From NCBI GenBank assembly GCA_016718265.1, contig JADKDZ010000007.1, forward strand, positions 1 to 64,000: a stretch of 64,000 bases of DNA, given 5' to 3'. This document shows positions 55,412 to 62,739 of the stretch, piece after piece; within the stretch, counting starts at the first letter, position 1, and each line of letters begins with the position of its first letter. A program made the position numbers and the translations under genes. The notes beneath the pieces are model-generated. The model was not told the DNA's origin and searched no databases. It saw only the letters and a program-made list of their open reading frames with translations. The stretch is from Uliginosibacterium sp. (GTDB lineage: Bacteria > Pseudomonadota > Gammaproteobacteria > Burkholderiales > Rhodocyclaceae).

Positions 55412-56263
55412 ATGGCGAGACCTTTGAGACTTGAGTTTGCCGGGGCGGTGTATCACGTCACTTCGCGTGGAGATCGGCGCGAAGACATCTTTCTGGATGA
55501 CGATGATCGTCAGGCCTGGCTGAGCGTGCTGGGGCAGGTGTGTGATCGCTTCAACTGGGTGGTGCATGCGTACTGCCAGATGAGCAATCACTATCACCTG
55601 CTGGTAGAGACCGTGGAGGAACCTCTCGGCAGGCATGCGCCAGCTCAACGGACTCTACACTCAGCGCTTCAATCGCCGACATGGCATGGTCGGGCACCTG
55701 TTTCAAGGGCTATACAAAGCGATCCTGATTCAGAAAGAAGCGCACTTGCTGGAGCTGTCACGCTACGTCGTACTCAACCCCGTGCGGGCGAGAATGGTGG
55801 CGACTCCCGGAGGTGGCTGTGGAGCAGCTACACATTCTGTCTGCAAGACCAGTTCTCGCCGCCATGGCTCGACACCGACTGGCTGCTCGGGCAGTTTGGC
55901 ACGCAGCGCAGTCTCGCGCGCCGGGCGTATCAGCGCTTTGTGCGCGAAGGCCACGGTCTCCCCTCCCCGCTGCTCGCCACCCGACACCAGCTCTATCTGG
56001 GGGACGACGCCTTTGTGGCGCAGCATCGCCAGGAGACTTTGCCCGAGCAGCTTCGCGAACTATCCTTGGCACACAAGCGATCTCTGGCGCTCCCGTTAAG
56101 CGACTATCAGGCAACTTACCCCGACAGAGACGAAGCCATGGCAAAGGCTTATCAATCCGGCGCCTACACAATGGCCGAGATTGCTAGCCATTTTGGCGTG
56201 CACTACATGACCGTCAGCCGGGCCGTCCGGAAACAAGAACGATTACGGGGGAGAAATGTATGA
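55412..56263 (+). pseudogene. REP-associated tyrosine transposase, second copy with compensating deletions
   Basis: The frame is open for 283 codons, yet residues ~70-133 are out of frame. A 2-bp deletion near 55619 (GGGG to GG) shifts the frame, and a net 1-bp deletion near 55810 restores it. HUH motif MSNHYHLLVE is retained, but the catalytic Tyr segment (SRYVVLNPVRA) is lost at protein level. The C terminus is complete, with a helix-turn-helix (MAEIASHFGVHYMTVSRAVRK). So this copy has DNA binding without catalysis, the reverse of copy one. Confidence 0.85.
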
Positions 56264-56280
56264 ATGTTAGAACTGACCCC
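56262..56280 (-). repeat. Right terminal inverted repeat of the transposase element
   Basis: Exact reverse complement of the left end (54550-54568). It begins at the stop codon of the second transposase copy, giving an element of about 1.73 kb. Confidence 0.9.
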
Positions 56281-56602
56281 AGCCTTTCGCGCGGAATGCT
56301 GAATAGATCACCGCCTCGCCTGTTCAATATCGCTAGGGTTTGATGGCCCGACGTTTTGGGCGGGTGACGGCTGCGCCTAAGCCGCCCTACGAAAACCAAC
56401 CCGCGAAGCCGCACCCCGCTTGGCTCTCCAAGGACCGCACCGTGCGTGTATGCGGCGATGCATGGCTGCCGGTGGATTCACTGTGTGACCGTGATAGGGA
56501 CGAAAACATGAAAAGAGAAGATGCAATTGAAATTAACGGGCAAGTCGAGCGCATGATTCACCTTGCCAACTCCATTCTTCACAAGGCCATAAGGCGTAAT
56601 CG

Positions 56603-56633
56603 GTAGGGTGCAATAACCGAAGGGCATTGCACC
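56603..56633 (+). repeat. GTAG-headed REP hairpin 1
   Basis: GTAG followed by GGTGCAAT-N11-ATTGCACC (8-bp stem). GTAG plus hairpin is the standard form of REPs mobilised by RAYT transposases. Confidence 0.75.
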
Positions 56634-56726
56634 GAATGCAATCTTTCCCGTTCTGAGCGTGAAACCGGGGTCAAGGCCGTAAGGCGCAATGGGTAGGGTG
56701 TCAATCAAGGCCGTAAGGCGCAATGC

Positions 56727-56758
56727 GTAGGGTGTCAATAAGCGAAGCGCATTGCACC
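56727..56758 (+). repeat. GTAG-headed REP hairpin 2
   Basis: GTAG, then GGTGTCAAT, AAGCGAAGCGC and ATTGCACC: the same REP with one extra base in the left arm. A partial third unit (GTAGGGTGTCAAT) begins at about 56693. Confidence 0.72.
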
Positions 56759-56946
56759 GAATGCAATCTTTCCCGTTCGGAGCAATGCACCTACGTGGAG
56801 ATTGAAGCCAGGTAAGGCGGCTTATCCGCAGGCGTAACCCGCGCGGAATGCCGAATAAATCACCGCCTTGCCTGTTCAATTGCGCTACGGTTTGATGGCC
56901 CGACGTTTTGGCGGGTGACGGCTGCGCCTAAGCCGCCCTACGAATA

Positions 56947-57205
56947 ACCACCTGCGAAGCCGCACCCCGCTTGGTTCTCCAAGCCCCTGCCCGCAAACCC
57001 ATGCCCTGCGAGGATCTCCGAGGCACGCACCGTAGGGGCAAGCGGCGCTCGCCCGGCTCCCTCCCACCCGTCATGCCTGCGCAGGCAGGCATCCAGCGGC
57101 TTGCATCCCGCGGCGTGACCGCGCGGACACACGTGTCACGCAGGTACGCGCAAAGCAAAGACACGGGGTCCCTGCCTGCGCAGGGGCGACGGGGGTGGCA
57201 AGTTG
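56947..57205. repeat. Composite dispersed repeat, copy 2
   Basis: Contains the tail block first (GCCGCACCCCGCTTGGTTCTCC), a GTAG-headed hairpin with GCGGCGCTCGCC near 57033-57055, then the ATGCCT-N8-AGGCAT core at 57073 and the CCCTGCCTGCGCAGGG core at ~57172. Confidence 0.75.
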
Positions 57206-57351
57206 ACCGCTCAGCCAGGTAGGCGGCTTAGCCGCAGGCGTAAGCCGCGAGGAATGCTTCATGCATCGCGGCCTAGCCTGTTTGATTTCGCGTTGGCTTG
57301 ATGGGCGCCGCATTGCGGCAGCAGCTAATGCGGCGGGCGACTACTGTCGTC

Positions 57352-58530
57352 TCAATCTGGCACGCCGGACTGCCAGGTCTTGCGATTCACCGCGTCGCCG
57401 GCCACGGAGCCAGCGCTGTAAAGTGCTTGGCGGGCGGCTTCGTCGCCCTTGAGCCACGCGTCAAAGAAAAGAACTTCCCAGGTATGGACAAGCGGCCACG
57501 CGGCCTTGGATAGTACGTGCTCCTCGTTGTCGAAACGCACGGCAACGGTCGGCCCCTGGAGTTCCTTGATTCTCAACTCGACGTCCTGCTTCCTGACGAC
57601 GACGTCCTTTCCTGCATAGACGGCGAGAAATGGTTTGTGAATTGCCGCCAAACCACTGGGCGAAAAGTAGTCTCTGCTGTCGAGTGCGGGGACAGAGGCA
57701 AACCCGACCTTGACCCGCGCGTCCGGCATGGCAGGCAAGCCGGATACTCGCAGCCCGCCCAGCGCGGCCAGCACCGTGTAGCCGCCAAAACTTGAGCCGG
57801 ATATCCCGATGCGATTTGTGTCGATCGCTTCCCGATAATCGGGGTGAGCCAGGAAGTAGTCCATGGCTTGCTTCAACACGACGGGACGCATGCCGATATT
57901 GCCCGCCCAGTTGCCGCGCCCATCGCCATAGAAGATGCAGGCCACGATATAGCCGTGCGACGCGAGCACTTTCATGTGGTCGGCATCCCAAAGGCAGTGT
58001 GCCTCGTAGCCCGGTGAATAGACGATGAGCGGAAACTTTGCCTGGTCCGGCGCGAAAACTGGCTTATCGGTCGCCGACTGCATGTGGGGCAACACATTGT
58101 CTGCCGTGTCGGTATACGGGAAGCTGTAGTCCGGGCGCGCGTTCTCCCGTGAAGTCGGATAGAACGCATAGAGCACGATGGGCAGTGGCTTGCCTTCGAA
58201 GACCCCGAAAATACTGCCAGGGCTTGTGGGAAGATTTGCTTCGAACTGAAGTGCACTCTCGGGATGATTGAGTATCTCGCTTAGATAACGCTGTTTGTTC
58301 CCGATGCGTGCCCCCTTGAGGTATTCGACCATGGGCCCGGATGACGCGTCGGCCTCGAGGTTGGAGCTGCCGACCGGATAGGGGCCGGGGGGGATCGCCT
58401 GAATGATCTTTGTCGAATCGAAGCGCGACGGAGTCGGCTCGGAAGCGGCGCCTGACTGAAACACACTGCCTCCGCAAGCATTCATAATGACTATTACTAA
58501 GGTAAAGCTCATCAAGCACAGTTTGTGCAT
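57352..58530 (-). CDS. Alpha/beta-hydrolase lipoprotein (PAF-acetylhydrolase-like)
   Basis: A 392-residue exported hydrolase. The signal peptide ends in a lipobox-like IMNAC-GG (Cys19). The fold shows an oxyanion region in FPLIVYSPGYEAH, the nucleophile in GISGSSFGGYT (~246), and a late His in FDNEEHVLSKAAW. AAGGAG precedes the ATG well. Its base composition is visibly less GC-rich than neighbours, and it lies isolated between repeat blocks, both hinting at acquisition. Likely an esterase or lipase on the outer membrane; substrate unknown. Confidence 0.8.
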   Translation of the reverse strand: MHKLCLMSFTLVIVIMNACGGSVFQSGAASEPTPSRFDSTKIIQAIPPGPYPVGSSNLEADASSGPMVEYLKGARIGNKQRYLSEILNHPESALQFEANLPTSPGSIFGVFEGKPLPIVLYAFYPTSRENARPDYSFPYTDTADNVLPHMQSATDKPVFAPDQAKFPLIVYSPGYEAHCLWDADHMKVLASHGYIVACIFYGDGRGNWAGNIGMRPVVLKQAMDYFLAHPDYREAIDTNRIGISGSSFGGYTVLAALGGLRVSGLPAMPDARVKVGFASVPALDSRDYFSPSGLAAIHKPFLAVYAGKDVVVRKQDVELRIKELQGPTVAVRFDNEEHVLSKAAWPLVHTWEVLFFDAWLKGDEAARQALYSAGSVAGDAVNRKTWQSGVPD

Positions 58531-59320
58531 ATCTGCTCCTTGTGAAAAGGAAAATTAAGCGCATCAGAAACGAACCGAGGGGCCGTCCTCTCGATACTCC
58601 CGCGCCAAGCGGCAGCCGCCCCACCTGCTCACGGCATTTCTCCGCGAAGCAGCCCTGCTCCTTGCTTGGTGCTTTCCTCTGATTGTCGATTGCGGCTCGA
58701 TGCACGCGCCGCTGGTGAGTCCTGGCATGGCAGCGTGCTAGTCGCCGATGCAGCCCCTTCTACCGTTCTTCGTGTTCGACTCGTTCGGCAATCAATCGCC
58801 ATGAAGACTCACTGTAAATGCTTAAGTCCTTACCGATCGTTAAGGTTTGCTTTACGTATCTTCCCCGTATGCTTTTCAAGCATTCCCAATGGATTGACAT
58901 GAATCAACACTCCGGCGGCGTTTGCATGCAACGCCTTAGCCCATCAGGAGGCTCCCATTCACCATTCCCGTGAATCGGGGCACACAAATACCTTCGCGCG
59001 CCCGAGGCATCTGTTTTCCTGCTGGCGCCTTTGCTTGCCCCACCTTCGCACACCTGGCGCCCAATTATTGGTTGCGCACACGGTGCCCCTGCGCGCCACT
59101 GGATAAGCCACTGGGCCCCTGCCTGCGCAGGGACGACGGGGTGGGTGGCGAGATGCCCGCCAAGCCGCATCCTGATTGGTTCTCCAAGCCCCTGCCCGCA
59201 CAGCCATACCCCGTGCGGCTCTCCGGGCAGGCTTTCTACGGGAGGCTTGCCCGGACGGGCTTGACTCTCCCCTTACAGGAACGCGCAGAGTGCATGCGGT
59301 GTGGACTACGGAGCATCCTT
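58531..59320. other. Intergenic region, no gene seen
   Basis: 790 bp divergent gap between the two hydrolases. It contains composite repeat copy 3 (59112-59230), AT-richer sequence at 58790-58910 where promoters could lie, and no supported coding frame. The open frames over the repeat are shadows. Confidence 0.6.
59112..59230. repeat. Composite dispersed repeat, copy 3 (3' half)
   Basis: Has the second palindromic core CCCCTGCCTGCGCAGGG, GACGACGGGGT, and the tail block CCGCATCCTGATTGGTTCTCC to CTCCGGGCA, but not the ATGCCT-N8-AGGCAT core. Confidence 0.72.
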
Positions 59321-60196
59321 ATGCAAGGACTGATGGCTTGGCGCGCGCTGCTGCTGGCGGCATGCATTCTTGGCGCGGCGTTGGCCCTGCTGCCGGCCCG
59401 GGCGGCGGGACGCGAGGCAGAGGTGAAGGAGATTATCGTGACGAGCGCGATACTCCAGCGCGGGATGCCGGTGCGCATCTACTTGCCGCCGGGATACACC
59501 CGCCGCCGTGCTTACCCGGTGCTGTATCTCTTTCACGGCCAGCTTGAAAACCAGGCGATGTGGGAGGACCTGGGGCTGTTTGCGGAGGCGTCTGCGCTGA
59601 TTGAGGCGGGTGAGATCCGCCCGCTGATCATCGTCACGCCCTACATCGACAACAGCTTCGGGGTGAATACGGGCAGCGCCTGGATGACGTCGGACCCGCG
59701 TGGCTTCAAGGTGCGGTATCCGGAGGGGCGCTTCGAGGATTACATCCTGCGCGAGATGATGCCGACGGTGGAGCAGAAATTCGCGATCCGCGCGCGGCGT
59801 GAGACGCGCTGGATTGGCGGAATCTCGATGGGGGGATTTGCGGCGCTGCATGCGGCCTTCCGCCATCCCGAGCGCTTCGGCCGCGTGGGGGCGCATAGCC
59901 CGGCCTTGCCGCCGCCGCACTGGAACTGGCTGTTCCCGGACTTTGACACCATACGCGACCGGCATCCGCAGCTACTGGCCGCGACGCGGGATCTGCATGG
60001 GATGGCCATCTACCTGGATTGCGGGACGGAGGACGACTACGGCTTCCACACGCAGGTTCAGCAGCTGGGCGAGACGCTCAAGACGCGCGACGCGACGCTG
60101 CAGCTGGCCCTGCAGCCCGGGCGCCATAACCGGGCTTATTGGGCGGCACATCTGGCGGACTATCTGCGGTTTTATGCCGGTGGGGCGAACTATTGA
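59321..60196 (+). CDS. Exported esterase (esterase D / Fes-like family)
   Basis: A 291-residue protein with a signal peptide (residues ~1-28, ending PARAAG) and an alpha/beta fold: PVRIYLPPGYTRR, PVLYLFHGQLEN, nucleophile Ser in IGGISMGGFAALH (~169), Asp in YLDCGTEDDYGF and His in QPGRHNRAYW. ATG 59321 has GGAG eight bases before; ATG 59333 is possible. Family members cleave feruloyl or siderophore esters, or act on S-formylglutathione in the cytosol; the signal peptide excludes the last. Substrate is unknown. Confidence 0.82.
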   Translation: MQGLMAWRALLLAACILGAALALLPARAAGREAEVKEIIVTSAILQRGMPVRIYLPPGYTRRRAYPVLYLFHGQLENQAMWEDLGLFAEASALIEAGEIRPLIIVTPYIDNSFGVNTGSAWMTSDPRGFKVRYPEGRFEDYILREMMPTVEQKFAIRARRETRWIGGISMGGFAALHAAFRHPERFGRVGAHSPALPPPHWNWLFPDFDTIRDRHPQLLAATRDLHGMAIYLDCGTEDDYGFHTQVQQLGETLKTRDATLQLALQPGRHNRAYWAAHLADYLRFYAGGANY

Positions 60197-60240
60197 TCCG
60201 GCCTGATTTTGTTTGAACTTATTTGCATACCCCCATGGCC

Positions 60241-60330
60241 GTAGCCCGGTATGAAGCGCAGCGGAATCCGGGGCTTTATCGGCAGCAAAGGGGCAATCTC
60301 CCGGATTCCACTGCGCTGCATCCGGGCTAC
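60241..60330. repeat. BIME-like pair of inverted REPs
   Basis: GTAGCCCGGTATGAAGCGCA at the left and its near complement (TGCGCTGCATCCGGGCTAC) at the right form two arms of ~31 bp around a 28-nt centre. GTAGCCCGGAT-type REPs are common in proteobacteria. Confidence 0.8.
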
Positions 60331-60423
60331 GAACTTCAAACTTCACCTGGCCGGATCAATAGCCTGCAAGCGCGCGACTCGCGCAACCCGGCCCGCGCGA
60401 AGCCTCGCCCAACTCCCTCCCAT

Positions 60424-60635
60424 CCGTCATGCCTGCGCAGGCAGGCATCCAGCGGCTTGCCGCCCGGCAGCAGCGCCACTCGGACACGCGTGAACATAAA
60501 CACTGGCCAGGCAAAGTCACGGGGTCCCTGCCTGCGCAGGGACGACGGGGTTGGCAAGTTGCCCGCGAAGCCGCATCCCGCTTGGCTCTCCAAGGCCCTG
60601 CCCGCAAACCCAATCCCCATGCGGGGTGGCGGGCA
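60424..60635. repeat. Composite dispersed repeat, copy 4
   Basis: A full-length copy: ATGCCT-N8-AGGCAT core at 60429, CCCTGCCTGCGCAGGG core near 60526, then the CCGCATCCCGCTTGGCTCTCC tail. The 551-bp gap around it (60197-60747) has the BIME and no gene. Confidence 0.78.
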
Positions 60636-60747
60636 TCGTGCATCGAGCTGCCGGGCGCGCATTGCGAGGGGTGGCCTCGGGCCGCATACTGCGCCGATTC
60701 CAGTTTCACCGGCGCGGACCAGTGGCCGACGGCATGAGAGGTGTTTC

Positions 60748-61329
60748 GTGAGGATTCAGGCGAGGGATTACTGGCGGCTGGCGGCGGTGGCCATGCTGGC
60801 TTCAGGCTGCGGGGCAGCGCAGGCGCAGGTGGGCCTGGGCGCGGGCGTGCTGGGGATTGGCACTGTGATGCTGCTGGGCCTTGCGCTGCTTGGCGTGGCA
60901 GCGTGGGCGGCCTTGAGCGGGCTGCTGTGGTTGGGGGCACGCTATGCCGGGCGGCCGTGGCGCTTCTGGCAGGTGGCGCGAGGCGTGGCGCTGGCGGGCG
61001 TGATCGGCCTGATTGCGCTGGGCAGCGTCTCGTTCTTGCGCGTGGCGCAGGGGCTGTGGGGGTCGGCGAATCCGGCGCAGCCGGTGTTTGGTAAATCGGT
61101 GGATCTCGCCACCACACACCAGGTCACGACCTGCCCGGCCGGTCCGGCGGGCCAGGGCTGCGCGGAGGTGATGTTTCTGGATACCGGCGGCCGGCCCCTG
61201 GCGGGCATGGGCTATTGCGTGCGCGACGAGGCCGATCAGGAAGTGGCGCGTGGCAAGACGGACGCCAAGGGCGTCGCCCGCTATGCGGGCGGCACGCCGG
61301 GCCGCGCGGTGAAGATCGGCCCGTGCTGA
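60748..61329 (+). CDS. Unknown membrane lipoprotein-like protein
   Basis: A 193-residue protein from GTG 60748 preceded by GAGAGGTG. It starts with a lipobox-like signal (VAMLASGC-GA, Cys21), then two strong helices (GVLGIGTVMLLGLALLGVAA, VARGVALAGVIGLIALGSV) and a ~95-residue exported domain with six cysteines (TTCPAGPAGQGC, GYCVRDEAD, GPC) resembling a small beta-sandwich. Family not recognised. Having a lipobox followed by two helices is odd. It lies beside, and convergent with, the SIMPL gene. Confidence 0.6.
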   Translation: MRIQARDYWRLAAVAMLASGCGAAQAQVGLGAGVLGIGTVMLLGLALLGVAAWAALSGLLWLGARYAGRPWRFWQVARGVALAGVIGLIALGSVSFLRVAQGLWGSANPAQPVFGKSVDLATTHQVTTCPAGPAGQGCAEVMFLDTGGRPLAGMGYCVRDEADQEVARGKTDAKGVARYAGGTPGRAVKIGPC

Positions 61330-61336
61330 GGGCGGC

Positions 61337-62098
61337 TTACTTCAGATTGAATTCGATGGTGACCACGACGCGGGCGGTTTTGTCGATGGTGGTCTTGTCG
61401 TAGGTGCCGCCGTAATCGTCGGTGCCGGATTCGCCGCCCACGGGCAGGATGTAGAAGGCGCCTTGTGAGGCGGAGCGCATGTTGCCCAGCTCGGTGTCGC
61501 TCTGCTTGATGAATTCCTTGGCGCGTGTGCGGGCGTTAGCGGTGGCGGCGCTGATCAGCGAGATCTTGACCTCTTCGAGATTGGAAACCAGGAACTGCGG
61601 CGGGTCGTAATCGATGGTGCCGCCGGCCGCCTTGTAGTCCAGCGCGGCCTTGTAGGCTTTCTCGATGAGGCCGAGATTCTTGCTGGAGATCACGATGGTG
61701 TGGATCGCGGTGTAGCCCTCTTGCACACGGAGCACGCGGTTGTCGACTTCCTTCTCGACAAAGTGGGGCTCGACGTTCTCGCCCATCTCGCGGCGCATGC
61801 TGGCGTCAAACCCCTGCTTTTCGAGGAACTGGTCAAGCGCGGCTTTCTCGCGCCGCAGCTTGGCGAGCGCGTCGGCAAAGCTGGGCGCGGTGGCGGAGGC
61901 CTGCACTTTCCATTCGGCGTAGTCGGCTTTCACGGCTTTTTCGGCCAGGCCTTTGACCGTGACGGTGGCGCGGCCGGAGCCGATGGACTTGGTCTGGTTG
62001 CCGAGCAGGAAGGCGCCAGCCATCAGGCCGATAGCCAGCAAGCCGGCGGCAACAATGATGGCGCGGGACGGCGCGCTATTGGAAGTGCTGGGGGTCAT
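61337..62098 (-). CDS. SIMPL (DUF541) domain protein
   Basis: A 253-residue protein with an N-terminal membrane anchor (AIIVAAGLLAIGLMAGAFLL) and a SIMPL domain at ~42-250 (ATVTVKGLAEKAVKADYAEW, NARTRAKEFIKQSD, VVVTIEFNL). YggE-type proteins lie in the periplasm and are linked to oxidative stress; the reaction is not known. A well-spaced AGAGAG ribosome site precedes ATG 62098. Confidence 0.88.
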   Translation of the reverse strand: MTPSTSNSAPSRAIIVAAGLLAIGLMAGAFLLGNQTKSIGSGRATVTVKGLAEKAVKADYAEWKVQASATAPSFADALAKLRREKAALDQFLEKQGFDASMRREMGENVEPHFVEKEVDNRVLRVQEGYTAIHTIVISSKNLGLIEKAYKAALDYKAAGGTIDYDPPQFLVSNLEEVKISLISAATANARTRAKEFIKQSDTELGNMRSASQGAFYILPVGGESGTDDYGGTYDKTTIDKTARVVVTIEFNLK

Positions 62099-62155
62099 TG
62101 GGGCTCTCTTTATTATGGGTTGGAAAAGCGGATCGGGCTCGCCGCGCGGGGCGCG

Positions 62156-62722
62156 CTAGGGGCCGCGCATCTCGGCAAATGCGCGTTGCATGTAGTAGAC
62201 CATCGACCAGACGGTGAGCACGGCCGCCACGATCAACAGCACGGCCCCCATGTCGTGGATTGGCAGGCCGAGCAGGTCGTCGTTGAACAGCAGCATGGGG
62301 ATCGCCACCATCTGCGCGGTGGTCTTGAGCTTGCCGATCATGGAGACCGCCACACTCTTGGCGGCGCCGATATGCGCCATCCACTCGCGCAGGGCCGATA
62401 TGGTGAGCTCGCGGCCGATGATCACGAAGGCCAGCGCGGCGTTGCAGCGGTCCAGCCAGACCAGCAGCACCAGGGCGGCGCAGACCATGAGCTTGTCGGC
62501 CACCGGGTCGAGAAAAGCGCCGAACGCCGAGGTAAGGCCCAGGCGGCGGGCAAGATAGCCATCGAACCAGTCGGTAATCGCCGCGACGCAGAACAGCACG
62601 CAGGCCACCACGTTCTGGTGATGCAGGCTGAGCACATCTGCCGGCAGGTAAAACACGGCCAGTACGAGCGGAATCATCACGATCCGCGCCCAGGTGAGCG
62701 CATTGGGAAGATTGAAAGCCAT
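62156..62722 (-). CDS. pgsA: CDP-diacylglycerol--glycerol-3-phosphate 3-phosphatidyltransferase
   Basis: A 188-residue inner-membrane enzyme making phosphatidylglycerol phosphate, the committed step to phosphatidylglycerol and cardiolipin. The CDP-alcohol phosphotransferase signature reads DGYLARRLGLTSAFGAFLDP VADK (D-G-x2-A-R-x8-G-x3-D-x3-D). About four to five helices are visible. It lies 17 bp after uvrC, the widely conserved uvrC-pgsA order. Confidence 0.96.
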   Translation of the reverse strand: MAFNLPNALTWARIVMIPLVLAVFYLPADVLSLHHQNVVACVLFCVAAITDWFDGYLARRLGLTSAFGAFLDPVADKLMVCAALVLLVWLDRCNAALAFVIIGRELTISALREWMAHIGAAKSVAVSMIGKLKTTAQMVAIPMLLFNDDLLGLPIHDMGAVLLIVAAVLTVWSMVYYMQRAFAEMRGP

Positions 62723-62739
62723 TTCGGGGGTAAACCGGG

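Larger units (their letters stand above)
54539..56156. repeat. Tandem ~811-bp direct duplication containing the transposase copies
   Basis: The block starting at the terminal repeat (54539) recurs at an offset of 811 bp, with near-identical sequence for ~805 bp. Differences include single substitutions (e.g. CATTCC/CACTCC, CCACC/CCGCC) and two short deletions in the second copy. The copies end where the second continues into the full transposase C terminus. Confidence 0.9.
56281..57351. repeat. Gene-free repeat region behind the transposase
   Basis: 1.07 kb with no convincing gene. It contains partial copies of the composite repeat (around 56392-56436 and 56947-57205), a repeated GCGCCTAAGCCGCCCTACGAA block (56371 and 56925), and REP-like units. 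A 32-codon frame at 56508-56606 (MKREDAIEINGQVERM...) has weak gene-like look but no support. Confidence 0.7.

Noticed and set aside
56281..57351. CRISPR array from the repeated units
   Set aside because: Repeats are few, variable in length and hairpin-forming with GTAG heads, with no regular spacers and no cas genes; they are REPs.
58894..58907. FNR-like sequence TTGAC-ATGA-ATCAA
   Set aside because: It matches 9 of 10 bases but lies more than 350 bp from either neighbouring start, with a repeat in between, so a chance match is likely.
58970..59320. Upstream extension of the esterase gene
   Set aside because: It is translated repeat sequence; the signal peptide and ribosome site support a start at 59321.
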